In this document: piece after piece, positions 36,222 through 45,463 of the stretch
Position numbering within the stretch: the first letter of the stretch is position 1
Layout: each line of letters begins with the position of its first letter
Assembly (NCBI RefSeq): GCF_032051575.1
Contig: NZ_DAMBYD010000008.1
Coordinates: 146,229 to 210,228, forward strand
DNA from: Aminipila sp032051575
GTDB taxonomy: Bacteria; Bacillota; Clostridia; Peptostreptococcales; Anaerovoracaceae
Reading direction: 5' to 3'
DNA length: 64,000 nt
The notes under the pieces: generated by a model
Seen by the model: the letters and a program-made list of their open reading frames with translations, nothing else
What the model was told of the DNA's origin: nothing
The model's database searches: none
Made by a program: the position numbers and the translations under genes

Positions 36222-37391
36222 TTATTGCTTGTTCTTATCGTAAACGACTTGGCCATTGATTATAGTATAAATGGTATGGGTAAATACTTCCATGGGATTG
36301 CCATCAAATATAGCTATATCGGCATCTTTCCCAACCTTGATGCTGCCTACCCTGTTTGACACATTACAAATTTCTGCAGAATTAATTGTAATCGCTTTAA
36401 GACCTTCTTCCATAGGCAGACCTTCTTTTACCGCGTAACCAGCACAAACTGGCAAGTACTGAATCCTGCTAACCGGATGATCTGTTGTTATGGCAATTTT
36501 AATTCCTGCGTTACTAACAAGCCCAGCATTCTTAAAATCCATATTCTGTATTTCAATTTTATTTCTGGAAGTGAGACAAGGTCCTATTATTGCTGGAAAT
36601 CCTGAGTGTTTAATTTCTTGTGTAATTAAATAACCTTCTGTACAATGATCTAAGGTTAAACGTAAGTCAAATTCTTTTGCAATTCTGATGGCTGTTAATA
36701 TATCATCTGTCCGATGTACATGAGCCTTCAATGGGATTTCTCCGTTTAAAACAGGGAGCCAGCACTCCCGCCTGAAATTAAGTTCGAAAGGTTTTCTACG
36801 TTTTTTACTATCTATTTTTTCTTTTTGGTATTGTGCGGCTTTAAATAGCTCCTCACGTAATAATGCGGCTATAGACATTCGGGTAGTGGGAACTTTATTT
36901 AACTCGTTATAATTGCTTTTTGGATTTTCACCAAATGCTATTTTCATGGCTGCAGGCTCAAGAACAACCATTTCATCAATACATCGTCCCCAAGTCTTTA
37001 TAAAGGCGAACTGGCCTCCCACAATATTTGAACTTCCGGGACCTGCCATAACAGAGGTGATGCCAGAGCAAATTGCATTATGAAAAGCAGAGTCCATTGG
37101 ATTAATGGCATCAAGACCTCTGATATATGGAGTGATTGGATCTTTCATTTCATTACAATCCTCACCTTCAAATCCTTTTTTCTCTTCGGTGATTCCTATG
37201 TGACAGTGAGACTCTATAAGTCCGGGTAGCACCCAGAGACCTTCGGCATTTATTGTTTTAGATATTTTGTATTTTTTTTCATCTATTTTATTACCGACTT
37301 TATATATTTTTTTATCTCTAATTAATACATAGCCTGACTCAAAGGTTGTTCCCTCCATAGTTAATACTTTACCATTTTTTATTAATAACAT
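36222..37391 (-). CDS. amidohydrolase (imidazolonepropionase/dihydroorotase-like superfamily)
   Basis: Metal-dependent hydrolase of 389 residues. The metal ligands are seen in IESHCHIG (HxH), KAHVHRTDD, LTLDHCTEG and ITTDHPVS (final Asp), which is the complete set for this superfamily; the C-terminus has the usual SIKVGKDADIAIFDG. The substrate is not evident, though a cyclic amide or N-acyl compound is likely. It carries the third copy of the upstream CATACTT box about 60 bases before its start. Confidence 0.82.
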   Translation of the reverse strand: MLLIKNGKVLTMEGTTFESGYVLIRDKKIYKVGNKIDEKKYKISKTINAEGLWVLPGLIESHCHIGITEEKKGFEGEDCNEMKDPITPYIRGLDAINPMDSAFHNAICSGITSVMAGPGSSNIVGGQFAFIKTWGRCIDEMVVLEPAAMKIAFGENPKSNYNELNKVPTTRMSIAALLREELFKAAQYQKEKIDSKKRRKPFELNFRRECWLPVLNGEIPLKAHVHRTDDILTAIRIAKEFDLRLTLDHCTEGYLITQEIKHSGFPAIIGPCLTSRNKIEIQNMDFKNAGLVSNAGIKIAITTDHPVSRIQYLPVCAGYAVKEGLPMEEGLKAITINSAEICNVSNRVGSIKVGKDADIAIFDGNPMEVFTHTIYTIINGQVVYDKNKQ

Positions 37392-37447
37392 AATTTGTCC
37401 CTTTATTTGCCCCTTTAAAAATTAAATTATAATTTTAAAATATCACA

Positions 37448-37463
37448 TAAAGTATGCGTAATT
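37448..37463 (-). promoter_or_regulatory. shared upstream box, copy 3 (CATACTT type)
   Basis: Minus strand AATTACGCATACTTTA, with TTATAATAATTC 20 bases upstream of its end, as in copy 2. It lies 57 bases before the amidohydrolase. Confidence 0.4.
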
Positions 37464-37579
37464 TGCTAAGAATTATTATAACAAAATTGTATAAGGCATT
37501 GACGATAAGTGATTAAAATTGTTATACTGATTGCTAATATATAAATGAAGAAGAGAGAAAAGACAAAGGGGGAAGTCAA

Positions 37580-39217
37580 TTGGATAAACCAGTTTATGTT
37601 ATAGGGCACAAAAATCCGGATACGGATTCGATCTGCTCCGCTATTGCATATGCTCATCTGAAAAATCAGATTACAGATAAATGTTACGAAGCTAGACGCG
37701 CTGGACAAGTAAATAATGAGACAAAATATGTATTAGAAAAATTCGGTGCAGAGGCACCTGAACTCATTGCAGACGTAGGCACACAGATAAGAGATGTTTC
37801 TATTAAAAAAATTGATGGAATTAAGAGTGGTATTTCTCTGAAAAAAGCTTGGAACATGATGAGAGACACTTCAAATTCCACATTGCCAGTTACGTTAGAT
37901 GGAAAACTAGAGGGGATAATTTCAGTTAATGATATTGCAACCGCGAATATGGATATTTTTGAAAATGGAATTTTAGCTTTATCAAAAACACCATACAGAA
38001 ATATTCTAGATACCCTTGAAGGGACTATGATAGTTGGTGATGAAGAGGGATTTGTGGAAAATGGGAAAATTCTTATTGGAGCGGCAAATCCTGATTTAAT
38101 GGAAGAATACATAGAAAAAGGGGATATTCTCATTACAGGAAATCGCTTTGAATCACACCTTTGTGCTATTGAAATGAATGCAGGATGCATTGTAGTATGT
38201 ATGGGTGCTCCAGTGTCTAAAACCATAAAGAAGCTGGCTATGCAGAACAACTGTAGAATTATAAGTACACCTTATGAAACATATATGGCGGCCAGAATGA
38301 TTAACCAGAGTACTCCAATCCGCTATTTTATGCGTCAAGAGAACATAGTCAGCTTTATGGAAGATGATTATGTCAGTGATATGAAGGAGTCTGTTACTAA
38401 AATCAGGCATAGAGATTTTCCTGTTTTGGACAAGTCAGGTAACTATTGCGGTATGCTTTCCAGAAGGTCTTTGATTAACATGAATAGAAAGAAAATTATT
38501 CTTGTGGACCATAATGAAAAATCTCAAGCGGTAGATGGTATTGAAGAAGCGGAAATAATGGAAATTATTGACCATCACAGAATTGGAAATCTGGAAACAC
38601 TTGCTCCTGTGTACTTCAGAAATCAGCCTTTAGGCTGCACGGCAACGATTATCTATCAAATGTATGTAGAACAGGGCGTCAAGATGGATGAAAAAATTGC
38701 AGGATTATTATGTTCCGCTATTTTATCCGATACACTGATGTTCCGATCGCCAACCTGTACAAATATGGATAAAGCTGCTGCAGAAAGTCTCGCTAAAATT
38801 GCAGAAATTAATATTCAAGAATATGCAGAAAAAATGTTTAGGGCAGGCAGCTCCCTGCAGGATAAATCTACGGAAGAAATATTCTACCAGGATTACAAAA
38901 AATTTGCTAGTAATGGAATAAAATTCGGTGCAGGACAGCTTACTTCCATGGATGGAGATGAGCTGGCTTCATTGAAGCTTAAGATTCTTCCATTTATGGA
39001 GAATGCCTGTAAGACTTCTAGTTCAGATATGATGTTTTTTATGCTAACGGATGTTATTCATGAATCCACAGAATTGTTATTTGTAGGTGAAAAGGCTAAG
39101 GACATAGTTGAAAGGGCTTTTTGTGGAAAAGCCGAAGAATCTTCTATTATAATGAAAAATATAGTTTCAAGAAAGAAACAGCTGATTCCTAAACTAATTA
39201 ATGCCATGCAGGAATAA
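37580..39217 (+). CDS. CBS/DRTGG-containing manganese-dependent inorganic pyrophosphatase
   Basis: Family II pyrophosphatase of 545 residues. The DHH catalytic domain is split: residues 1-70 (GHKNPDTDSICSAIA) and from about 305 (VDHN, DHHRIGN), followed by DHHA2 (to 540). Inserted between them are CBS halves (about 72-125 and 245-300) and a DRTGG domain (about 130-245). In this class adenine nucleotides on the CBS domains regulate activity. TTG start after AAGGGGGAAG. Monocistronic, with a terminator. Confidence 0.92.
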   Translation: MDKPVYVIGHKNPDTDSICSAIAYAHLKNQITDKCYEARRAGQVNNETKYVLEKFGAEAPELIADVGTQIRDVSIKKIDGIKSGISLKKAWNMMRDTSNSTLPVTLDGKLEGIISVNDIATANMDIFENGILALSKTPYRNILDTLEGTMIVGDEEGFVENGKILIGAANPDLMEEYIEKGDILITGNRFESHLCAIEMNAGCIVVCMGAPVSKTIKKLAMQNNCRIISTPYETYMAARMINQSTPIRYFMRQENIVSFMEDDYVSDMKESVTKIRHRDFPVLDKSGNYCGMLSRRSLINMNRKKIILVDHNEKSQAVDGIEEAEIMEIIDHHRIGNLETLAPVYFRNQPLGCTATIIYQMYVEQGVKMDEKIAGLLCSAILSDTLMFRSPTCTNMDKAAAESLAKIAEINIQEYAEKMFRAGSSLQDKSTEEIFYQDYKKFASNGIKFGAGQLTSMDGDELASLKLKILPFMENACKTSSSDMMFFMLTDVIHESTELLFVGEKAKDIVERAFCGKAEESSIIMKNIVSRKKQLIPKLINAMQE

Positions 39218-39238
39218 GTAAATAATTAGAAAAGGGAA

Positions 39239-39286
39239 AAGCCGTATATGAATTCAACTGGGTTGGATTTATATACGGCTTCTTTT
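39239..39286 (+). terminator. terminator after the pyrophosphatase gene
   Basis: AAGCCGTATAT / ATATACGGCTT with a 21-base loop and a T-rich tail. Confidence 0.8.
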
Positions 39287-39382
39287 GTATATTATAAAAA
39301 ACATTCCCGATACTTCTTGACGATATCTATTTAACGTGGTAAAGTACAAACGTAAACAAATTATGGAAAAGAGGTAGACAAA

Positions 39383-40789
39383 ATGAAAGAGCAAAGGGAA
39401 AATAAAATAATAAAATCCATAAATCCTTTAATAATTCTTGCAGCGATTGTAGTTATAGCAGCGGTTGCTACTTATATAGTTCCTGCTGGGGTTTTTGACA
39501 GGGTTGAAAATACAGCAACCGGTTATGATATAGTAAATCCTAGTTCATTTCATTATGTGGAGAATACTCCTATAGGAATTTTTGATTTATTTAAGTCCAT
39601 AACATTAGGATTGCAGGGAGCCGGAAATATTATATTTTTTTTACTTATCATTGGAGGCGTTTTTCAGATAGTTGAGGCAACAGGTGCATTACATGCAGGT
39701 ATTTCAAACTTAGTTAAAAAAACTGCGGGAAAGCAACTTTTACTTATTCCATTATGCATGGCAGTTTTCTCATTAGTTTCGGCCACGGCAGCATGCAGTG
39801 AAGAATATCTGGCTTTTGTCCCATTGGTATATGTAGTTTGTGTAGCATGCGGATTTGATTCTATAACAGCCGTTGCTATACTTTTTTGTTCATCAGCAGT
39901 AGGTTATGCAGGTGGTATGACAAATGCTTTTACGGTAGGGGTTGCTCAAAATATTTCAGAAATTCCATTGTTCTCAGGCATAGGCATGCGTACAGCAATT
40001 TTTACAGTACTGGTAATTATTACTATAATATATGTTATGATTCATGCCAGAAATGTTAAAATAAATCCGCAGAAAAACGTAATGTATGAACTGGATCACA
40101 AGTACGCAGATCAGATTGATTTTTCGGAAATTGTAAAAATAACCAAGAGACAAAAAGGTGTCTTATTAATATTCGCCTTAGGGTTTATAGCTGTTGCGAT
40201 TTCGGTTATTAAGCTGGGCTTTTACATAGATGAAATGTCTGCTATTTTTGTAATAATAGGAATGTTATGTGCAATAGTGGGGGGATTAAGTCTAAATGAT
40301 ACAGCAGATGCTTTTGTAGAGGGTTGTAAAAATTTAATATGGGCAGGATTAATCATTGGATTTTGTAAAGCAGCAACAAACATCATGTCGGATGCAAATA
40401 TTATGGATACACTGATTAGTAGTATGGCTAGTGTACTGAAAGGATTGCCTTCACAGGTTAGTGCATGTGGGATGTTTATTATACAGGACCTATTTAATTT
40501 TATAGTGCCGTCAGGATCTGGTCAGGCAGCTATAACTATGCCGTTTATGGCGCCTCTTGCAGATTTACTGGGACTAACAAGACAGGTAGCTGTTTTGGCT
40601 TTCCAGCTGGGTGATGCGTTTACTAATGTAATAACACCTACAAGTGGCTCGCTTATGGCTGCTTTGGCAATCTGCCATATTCCATATAAAAGCTGGATAA
40701 AGTTCATGCTTCCTTTATGGGGAATGTGGTGTATCGTTGCATGTGCATTTCTTATTTATGCTTCAACTATAGGATACATGGGATATTAG
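39383..40789 (+). CDS. YfcC-family membrane transporter
   Basis: Permease of 468 residues with about 12 hydrophobic helices. It opens INPLIILAAIVVIAAVATYIVP and contains VPSGSGQAAITMPFMAPLADL and GDAFTNVITPTSG, diagnostic of the YfcC/DcuC-like group, often annotated as amino acid or peptide uptake. A sigma-A-like TTGACG-17-TAAAGT lies just upstream. The next gene, 20 bases on, is a dipeptidase, so uptake of a His-containing peptide or its products is plausible. Confidence 0.83.
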   Translation: MKEQRENKIIKSINPLIILAAIVVIAAVATYIVPAGVFDRVENTATGYDIVNPSSFHYVENTPIGIFDLFKSITLGLQGAGNIIFFLLIIGGVFQIVEATGALHAGISNLVKKTAGKQLLLIPLCMAVFSLVSATAACSEEYLAFVPLVYVVCVACGFDSITAVAILFCSSAVGYAGGMTNAFTVGVAQNISEIPLFSGIGMRTAIFTVLVIITIIYVMIHARNVKINPQKNVMYELDHKYADQIDFSEIVKITKRQKGVLLIFALGFIAVAISVIKLGFYIDEMSAIFVIIGMLCAIVGGLSLNDTADAFVEGCKNLIWAGLIIGFCKAATNIMSDANIMDTLISSMASVLKGLPSQVSACGMFIIQDLFNFIVPSGSGQAAITMPFMAPLADLLGLTRQVAVLAFQLGDAFTNVITPTSGSLMAALAICHIPYKSWIKFMLPLWGMWCIVACAFLIYASTIGYMGY

Positions 40790-40808
40790 ATGGGGAAGGA
40801 GAAGAATT

Positions 40809-42278
40809 ATGAATAAAAGAGTACTTAAAGGGGTAGAACCAGAGGGGGTAATGTATTACTTTGAGGAAATATCACAGATTCCCAGAGGGAGTGGTAACGA
40901 AAAACAAATAAGTCAATATATATACCAATGGGCTTGTGAAAAGGGGTATGAAGCCTATCAGGATAGGGCCCTAAACGTAATAATCAAGAAACCTGCAACA
41001 CCGGGATATGAAAACTCTGAGGCTGTACTGCTTCAGGCACATATGGATATGGTTTGTGAAAAAAATAGTGATAGTAATCACGATTTCCTAAAGGATCCTA
41101 TTCTTTTGAAAATAGAAGGTGATCTTATATTTTCAGCCGTCGGAACGACTCTTGGTGCAGATAATGGGATTGGTGTTGCTTATTGTATGGCAATTTTGGA
41201 AGAAAAAAATCTGAAGCACCCGCCCTTGGAAATACTGCTTACTACAGAGGAGGAATCTACATTTAATGGGGCCATGTGCGTTTCGCCAGAGTCTTTTAAA
41301 GCAAAAAAACTGATTAACCTTGACCAGGCAGAGGAAGACAGAATTTTAGCAGGAAGCTGCGGAGGATCAGGGGTAAAGGTAATGTGTCCCTTAAATTACG
41401 AGCTCATAACATCGTTAAGCGGATATAAAGGCTTTCATATAAAAGTAAGTGGGTTAACTGGTGGACATTCTGGAGAGGACATTAATAAGGGACATGGCAG
41501 TGCTATTAGTTTGCTAGTACGTCTACTTTATGAGATAAAAAGGAAATATAAAGTTAAATTAGCTGACATTTATGCAGGAACTTCGAGACTTGCCATATCA
41601 AGAGAAGCAGAGGCGGTAATTTTTGTAGGTACTGACAGAGTGCAAGAAGTAGAACATACAATAGCGGAAATGAAAGATATATTTACAACGGAATATAAAG
41701 GAATCTGCAATGATTTAAAGATTCAATTTAACGAAAGTGACAGCATAGATTCTAAGATTATTACAGAGGAAGACTTTGATAAAATTATGCAGCTTTTATA
41801 TTTGTTTCCTGATGGTATAAAAAATATGAATGGATTAATGCCTGGGGTTGTAGAAAGTTCTATTAACTTGGGCATACTTAGATTTGAGAATGGTTACCTT
41901 AAAGCAGAGGCAGAACTTAGAGGTTCATTTGACTCAACGTGTCATCATATTAAAAATCAGCTGATAAATTTGAGTGAGGTATTTGGAGCTGAAATAAAGT
42001 TCTTTTCAGAATATCCAGCCTGGTCATACAACTCGGAGTCTATAGTCAGAGAAAAGGCTATTTCCGTTTTTAACAAAGAATTCGGAAAGGAGCTTAAGCC
42101 GATTGTAGTTCATGCGGGCATTGAGTGTGGCTGCCTACTAAAGAGTATGCCATGGTTAGATGCTATAGCCATAGGTCCAAACTGTTGGGGGTTCCATTCA
42201 CCGTCAGAAAGAATGAGTGCATCTTCAGTTAAAGCTGTATGGCAGTTTTTAAAGAAATTGTTAGAAGAACTTAAGTAA
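40809..42278 (+). CDS. pepD: aminoacyl-histidine dipeptidase (PepD, M20 family)
   Basis: Cytosolic metallopeptidase of 489 residues. Metal and catalytic elements LLQAHMDMVCEK, TLGADNGIG and LLTTEEESTFNGA are in order, with the late His in IGPNCWGFHSPSE. PepD cleaves Xaa-His dipeptides such as carnosine. It is coupled with the YfcC-type transporter, which suggests a peptide-scavenging pair. Confidence 0.9.
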   Translation: MNKRVLKGVEPEGVMYYFEEISQIPRGSGNEKQISQYIYQWACEKGYEAYQDRALNVIIKKPATPGYENSEAVLLQAHMDMVCEKNSDSNHDFLKDPILLKIEGDLIFSAVGTTLGADNGIGVAYCMAILEEKNLKHPPLEILLTTEEESTFNGAMCVSPESFKAKKLINLDQAEEDRILAGSCGGSGVKVMCPLNYELITSLSGYKGFHIKVSGLTGGHSGEDINKGHGSAISLLVRLLYEIKRKYKVKLADIYAGTSRLAISREAEAVIFVGTDRVQEVEHTIAEMKDIFTTEYKGICNDLKIQFNESDSIDSKIITEEDFDKIMQLLYLFPDGIKNMNGLMPGVVESSINLGILRFENGYLKAEAELRGSFDSTCHHIKNQLINLSEVFGAEIKFFSEYPAWSYNSESIVREKAISVFNKEFGKELKPIVVHAGIECGCLLKSMPWLDAIAIGPNCWGFHSPSERMSASSVKAVWQFLKKLLEELK

Positions 42279-42323
42279 ATAATAACGCCTTCCGATATAA
42301 TATATAGATGGAGGACGTAACGA

Positions 42324-42584
42324 ATGTATATCAATGTGGGAAACAATTTATTCATGCCTGAGGGTGATGATTATAGTAAAACGGAGTTTTCTAAGGTTAC
42401 AGAAGAAATAAACTTAGAAGGCAATGCAGTTCTACAGCAGCTTAGATTACAGCAGGCAGCCGAACAGCTATTAAGGCCTAAACCTATACAGAAGAAGGTA
42501 GATAAATCTGACAAGTCCCAAAATATAGAAAAGAAAAAATTAAGTTATAAAGAAATTCTGGATCAGGTGGTTGCGTCTAAATAG
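42324..42584 (+). CDS. small hypothetical protein (86 residues)
   Basis: Begins MYINVGNNLFMPEGDD and ends KLSYKEILDQVVASK; the middle is a Gln/Leu-rich helix and the second half is Lys-rich. No signal or membrane segment. A good GGAGG precedes the ATG, and a terminator follows, so it is likely real. No known family; it could be the last gene of the pepD unit. Confidence 0.6.
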   Translation: MYINVGNNLFMPEGDDYSKTEFSKVTEEINLEGNAVLQQLRLQQAAEQLLRPKPIQKKVDKSDKSQNIEKKKLSYKEILDQVVASK

Positions 42585-42607
42585 CAGCAACTTTATCCAT
42601 AAAAGGG

Positions 42608-42641
42608 GGTGCTCGCAAATGAAATGAGCACCTTCTTTTTT
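42608..42641 (+). terminator. terminator after the 86-residue protein gene
   Basis: GGTGCTC / GAGCACC with an 11-base loop, then a T-rich run. Confidence 0.85.
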
Positions 42642-42807
42642 CATTTTTTTATCTATGTTTTTTAATTCAAACTTTCCTAAAATTTGATTAAGATTATAGT
42701 AAATGACAGCTTGTTGTTGGCAAACCGCAAAAATGTGGTATTGATTTGTCAAATATGTTAAAATTAAAGGTAATGATTTTATAAAAAACAGTGAAGGAGA
42801 ACTTTTA

Positions 42808-44196
42808 ATGGCAAATTTATGGAGTGGTAGATTTGAAAAGGGTATGGACGAAATCGTTGAGAAGTTTAACGCTTCTATTGATGTTGATAAAAGACTATAT
42901 GCTTGTGATATACAGGGCAGTATTGCCCATGTAACAATGCTTGCAAAGCAAGGTATTGTTGTTGAAGCTGAAAAGGATCAGATCATTGAAGGCCTTAAGA
43001 AAATAAAAGATAGGATTGATGCTGGTGAATTTGAATTTACGATTAAGCAAGAGGATATTCACATGGCCGTAGAAAGCGCTTTAATAGATGCTCTTGGAGA
43101 TACTGGCAAGAGGCTTCATACAGCAAGGAGTAGAAATGATCAGGTAGCAGTAGATACAAGACTGTATTTGAAAGAACAAATAAAAGAAGTGTTAGAAAAC
43201 TTGATTTATATGGAAAAGGTGCTGCTTGAAAAGGCAAGGCAATATGCAGATAGTATTATGATTGGATTTACGCATATACAACATGCACAGCCTGTAACCG
43301 TAGGGTTTCATTTAATGGCTTATTTTCAAATGTTTAAAAGAGATATTCAGAGATTACAGGATACTTATGAAAGAATGGATTACTGCCCATTAGGAGCTTG
43401 TGCTCTAGCTGGAACAACATTACCTACAGATAGGCATTTTACCGCTAAAATGCTTGGATTTAAAGCGCCTACAGAAAATGCCATGGATAGTGTCAGCGAT
43501 AGAGACTATGTAATTGAATTTTTAAGTGATGCTTCAATTTCTATGATGCATATCAGCCGATTTGCAGAGGAATTTGTTTGGTGGAATTCACAAGAATTCA
43601 GTTACATTGCTATAGATGATAGTTTTTGCACAGGGAGCAGTATAATGCCTCAGAAAAAAAATCCAGATATGGCAGAACTTTTGAGAGGAAAAGTTGGTCG
43701 TGTATATGGACATCTGATGCAGATTCTGACTGTCATGAAGGGAACACCACTTGCATATAACAAGGATTTTCAAGAGGATAAAGAAGGCTTGTTTGACGCA
43801 ATTGATACTTGGAAAGCTTCTTTAAGAATTTTCGCAAAGATGATAGAAAAAACAGAATTTAGGATGGATATGATTGAGAAACATCTTCATACAGGTTTTT
43901 TAAATGCTACTGATATAGCAGAGCACTTTGTTAAGCAGGGGATGCCGTTCAGAGAAGCTCACGAGGTTGTAGGTAAAATGGTAAAATTCTGTGAAAATCA
44001 TAATAAAGACTTTATTGATTTGAGGGAAAGTGATTTGCAGCAAATAGATGAGTGGCTCTCTTTAGATAAGTTACCCGATTTAAGCATTAAAGGCTGTGTA
44101 GATGCTCGAGTTTCATTTGGAGGCACTGCGCCAGTAGAGGTTTGCAGACAGATTAAAGTTGGCGAAACTTGGCTTACAGAATTGGAGGAAATGTAG
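42808..44196 (+). CDS. argH: argininosuccinate lyase
   Basis: Cleaves argininosuccinate to arginine and fumarate (462 residues, full length). It begins MANLWSGRFEKGMDE, has TARSRNDQVA and the signature GSSIMPQKKNPD with the catalytic Ser. argG and other arginine genes are not adjacent. The ribosome site of the next gene lies inside its last codons, tying it to the molybdenum hydroxylase genes. Confidence 0.95.
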   Translation: MANLWSGRFEKGMDEIVEKFNASIDVDKRLYACDIQGSIAHVTMLAKQGIVVEAEKDQIIEGLKKIKDRIDAGEFEFTIKQEDIHMAVESALIDALGDTGKRLHTARSRNDQVAVDTRLYLKEQIKEVLENLIYMEKVLLEKARQYADSIMIGFTHIQHAQPVTVGFHLMAYFQMFKRDIQRLQDTYERMDYCPLGACALAGTTLPTDRHFTAKMLGFKAPTENAMDSVSDRDYVIEFLSDASISMMHISRFAEEFVWWNSQEFSYIAIDDSFCTGSSIMPQKKNPDMAELLRGKVGRVYGHLMQILTVMKGTPLAYNKDFQEDKEGLFDAIDTWKASLRIFAKMIEKTEFRMDMIEKHLHTGFLNATDIAEHFVKQGMPFREAHEVVGKMVKFCENHNKDFIDLRESDLQQIDEWLSLDKLPDLSIKGCVDARVSFGGTAPVEVCRQIKVGETWLTELEEM

Positions 44197-44197
44197 A

Positions 44198-44989
44198 TTG
44201 TTTACTGCACAAAATTACCTGATGCCAGCAACTTTAGAAGAGGCATGGGTATTGAATCAGAGCAAAAGCAATAAAATTATAGGCGGAATGTTATGGCTTA
44301 AGATGGAGCATAAAAATATTTCTACTATAATAGATTTATCTGCACTTGAACTTGGGTCAATAGATGAAACGGATGAAGAATTTAAAATCGGGGCTACGTG
44401 TACATTAAGAGAATTGGAACAGCATCAGGGGATTGAAAAATTTTTTGCAGGTATGATTCGTCATTCGCTTGAATCAATTGTGGGTGTGCAATTTAGAAAT
44501 CTTGCAACGGTTGGCGGCAGCATTTATTCCCGATTTGGTTTCTCTGATCTATTAACGGCTTTCATGGCATTAGAATCTTACGTGGAATTATATAAAGGCG
44601 GAATCATTTCTTTGCAGGATTATGTGAATATGCCTTATGACCGGGATATTTTAACGAGAGTCATTATTAAGAAAAGAAATTGTAAAACTGCATATATAAG
44701 CTTTAGAAATACAGCTACAGATTTTCCTGTCTTAGCTTGCGCTATATCGAAAATTGAAGAGGGAGCATGGAAGATTATATATGGAGCACGTCCGGGAAAG
44801 GCATTAGAATTTGAAAATAACCTGCCTGAAGAGCCTGATTTGGCTGATATTGATGGGGCAATAGAAAAGCTCAAGTCCTGGGAACATTTTGCAAGTAATA
44901 TGCGTGGCAGTAAAGAGTATAGAAAAGCGTTAGCAGCATCATTGTTAAAAAAAGCTGTAAAACACATAATGGAAACGGCGGGAGCGTAA
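44198..44989 (+). CDS. molybdenum hydroxylase FAD-binding subunit (XdhB/CoxM-like)
   Basis: FAD subunit of 263 residues. It should start with TTG 44198, one base after the argH stop, with GGAGG nine bases upstream; upstream in-frame codons overlap argH. NKIIGGMLWLKM and the FAD loop LATVGGSIYSRFG match the family. With the next two genes it forms a three-subunit hydroxylase like xanthine dehydrogenase. The substrate (purine, nicotinate, aldehyde) cannot be fixed. Confidence 0.85.
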   Translation: MFTAQNYLMPATLEEAWVLNQSKSNKIIGGMLWLKMEHKNISTIIDLSALELGSIDETDEEFKIGATCTLRELEQHQGIEKFFAGMIRHSLESIVGVQFRNLATVGGSIYSRFGFSDLLTAFMALESYVELYKGGIISLQDYVNMPYDRDILTRVIIKKRNCKTAYISFRNTATDFPVLACAISKIEEGAWKIIYGARPGKALEFENNLPEEPDLADIDGAIEKLKSWEHFASNMRGSKEYRKALAASLLKKAVKHIMETAGA

Positions 44990-44992
44990 TTT

Positions 44993-45463
44993 ATGGAAAT
45001 TAAAATGATGGTTAACGATAAAAGTATTACCGACAATATAGCGCCAGATCTTTTACTAATAGACTTTTTGAGAAAGCATGGTTTCTATAGTGTTAAACGT
45101 GGTTGTGATACGGCAAATTGCGGTCTGTGTACTGTGTTAATGGAGGATAAGCCTATTTTGTCATGCTCTTTTTTAGCAGTGAGGGCCAATGGTAAGCATG
45201 TGATCACGCTAGAGGGGATGCAGTTAGAAGCAGAGGTTTTTGGCCGCTTCATGGCAGGAGAGGGGGCAGAACAATGTGGCTTTTGCAGTCCTGGATTTAT
45301 AATGAGCGTACTATCTATGGAAAAAGAATTTGCACAAAGAGGCATGATGGAACCAACAGAAGAAGAGATAAATAAATATTTATCAGGGAATTTATGCAGA
45401 TGCACAGGATATATGAGCCATATCCGGGCTATTACAAAGTACCTTAAAAGGCAGGTGGACTAA
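44993..45463 (+). CDS. molybdenum hydroxylase [2Fe-2S] subunit (XdhC/CoxS-like)
   Basis: Electron-transfer subunit of 156 residues with both clusters: plant-type CDTANCGLC...SC (about 39-60) and the second set EQCGFCSPG and NLCRCTGY. All eight Cys are present. It begins three bases after the FAD subunit and ends where the Mo subunit begins. Confidence 0.92.
   Translation: MEIKMMVNDKSITDNIAPDLLLIDFLRKHGFYSVKRGCDTANCGLCTVLMEDKPILSCSFLAVRANGKHVITLEGMQLEAEVFGRFMAGEGAEQCGFCSPGFIMSVLSMEKEFAQRGMMEPTEEEINKYLSGNLCRCTGYMSHIRAITKYLKRQVD

Noticed and set aside
42700..42760. sigma-54 promoter before argH (TTGGCAAACCGC)
   Set aside because: The TTGC element is missing at the required distance.
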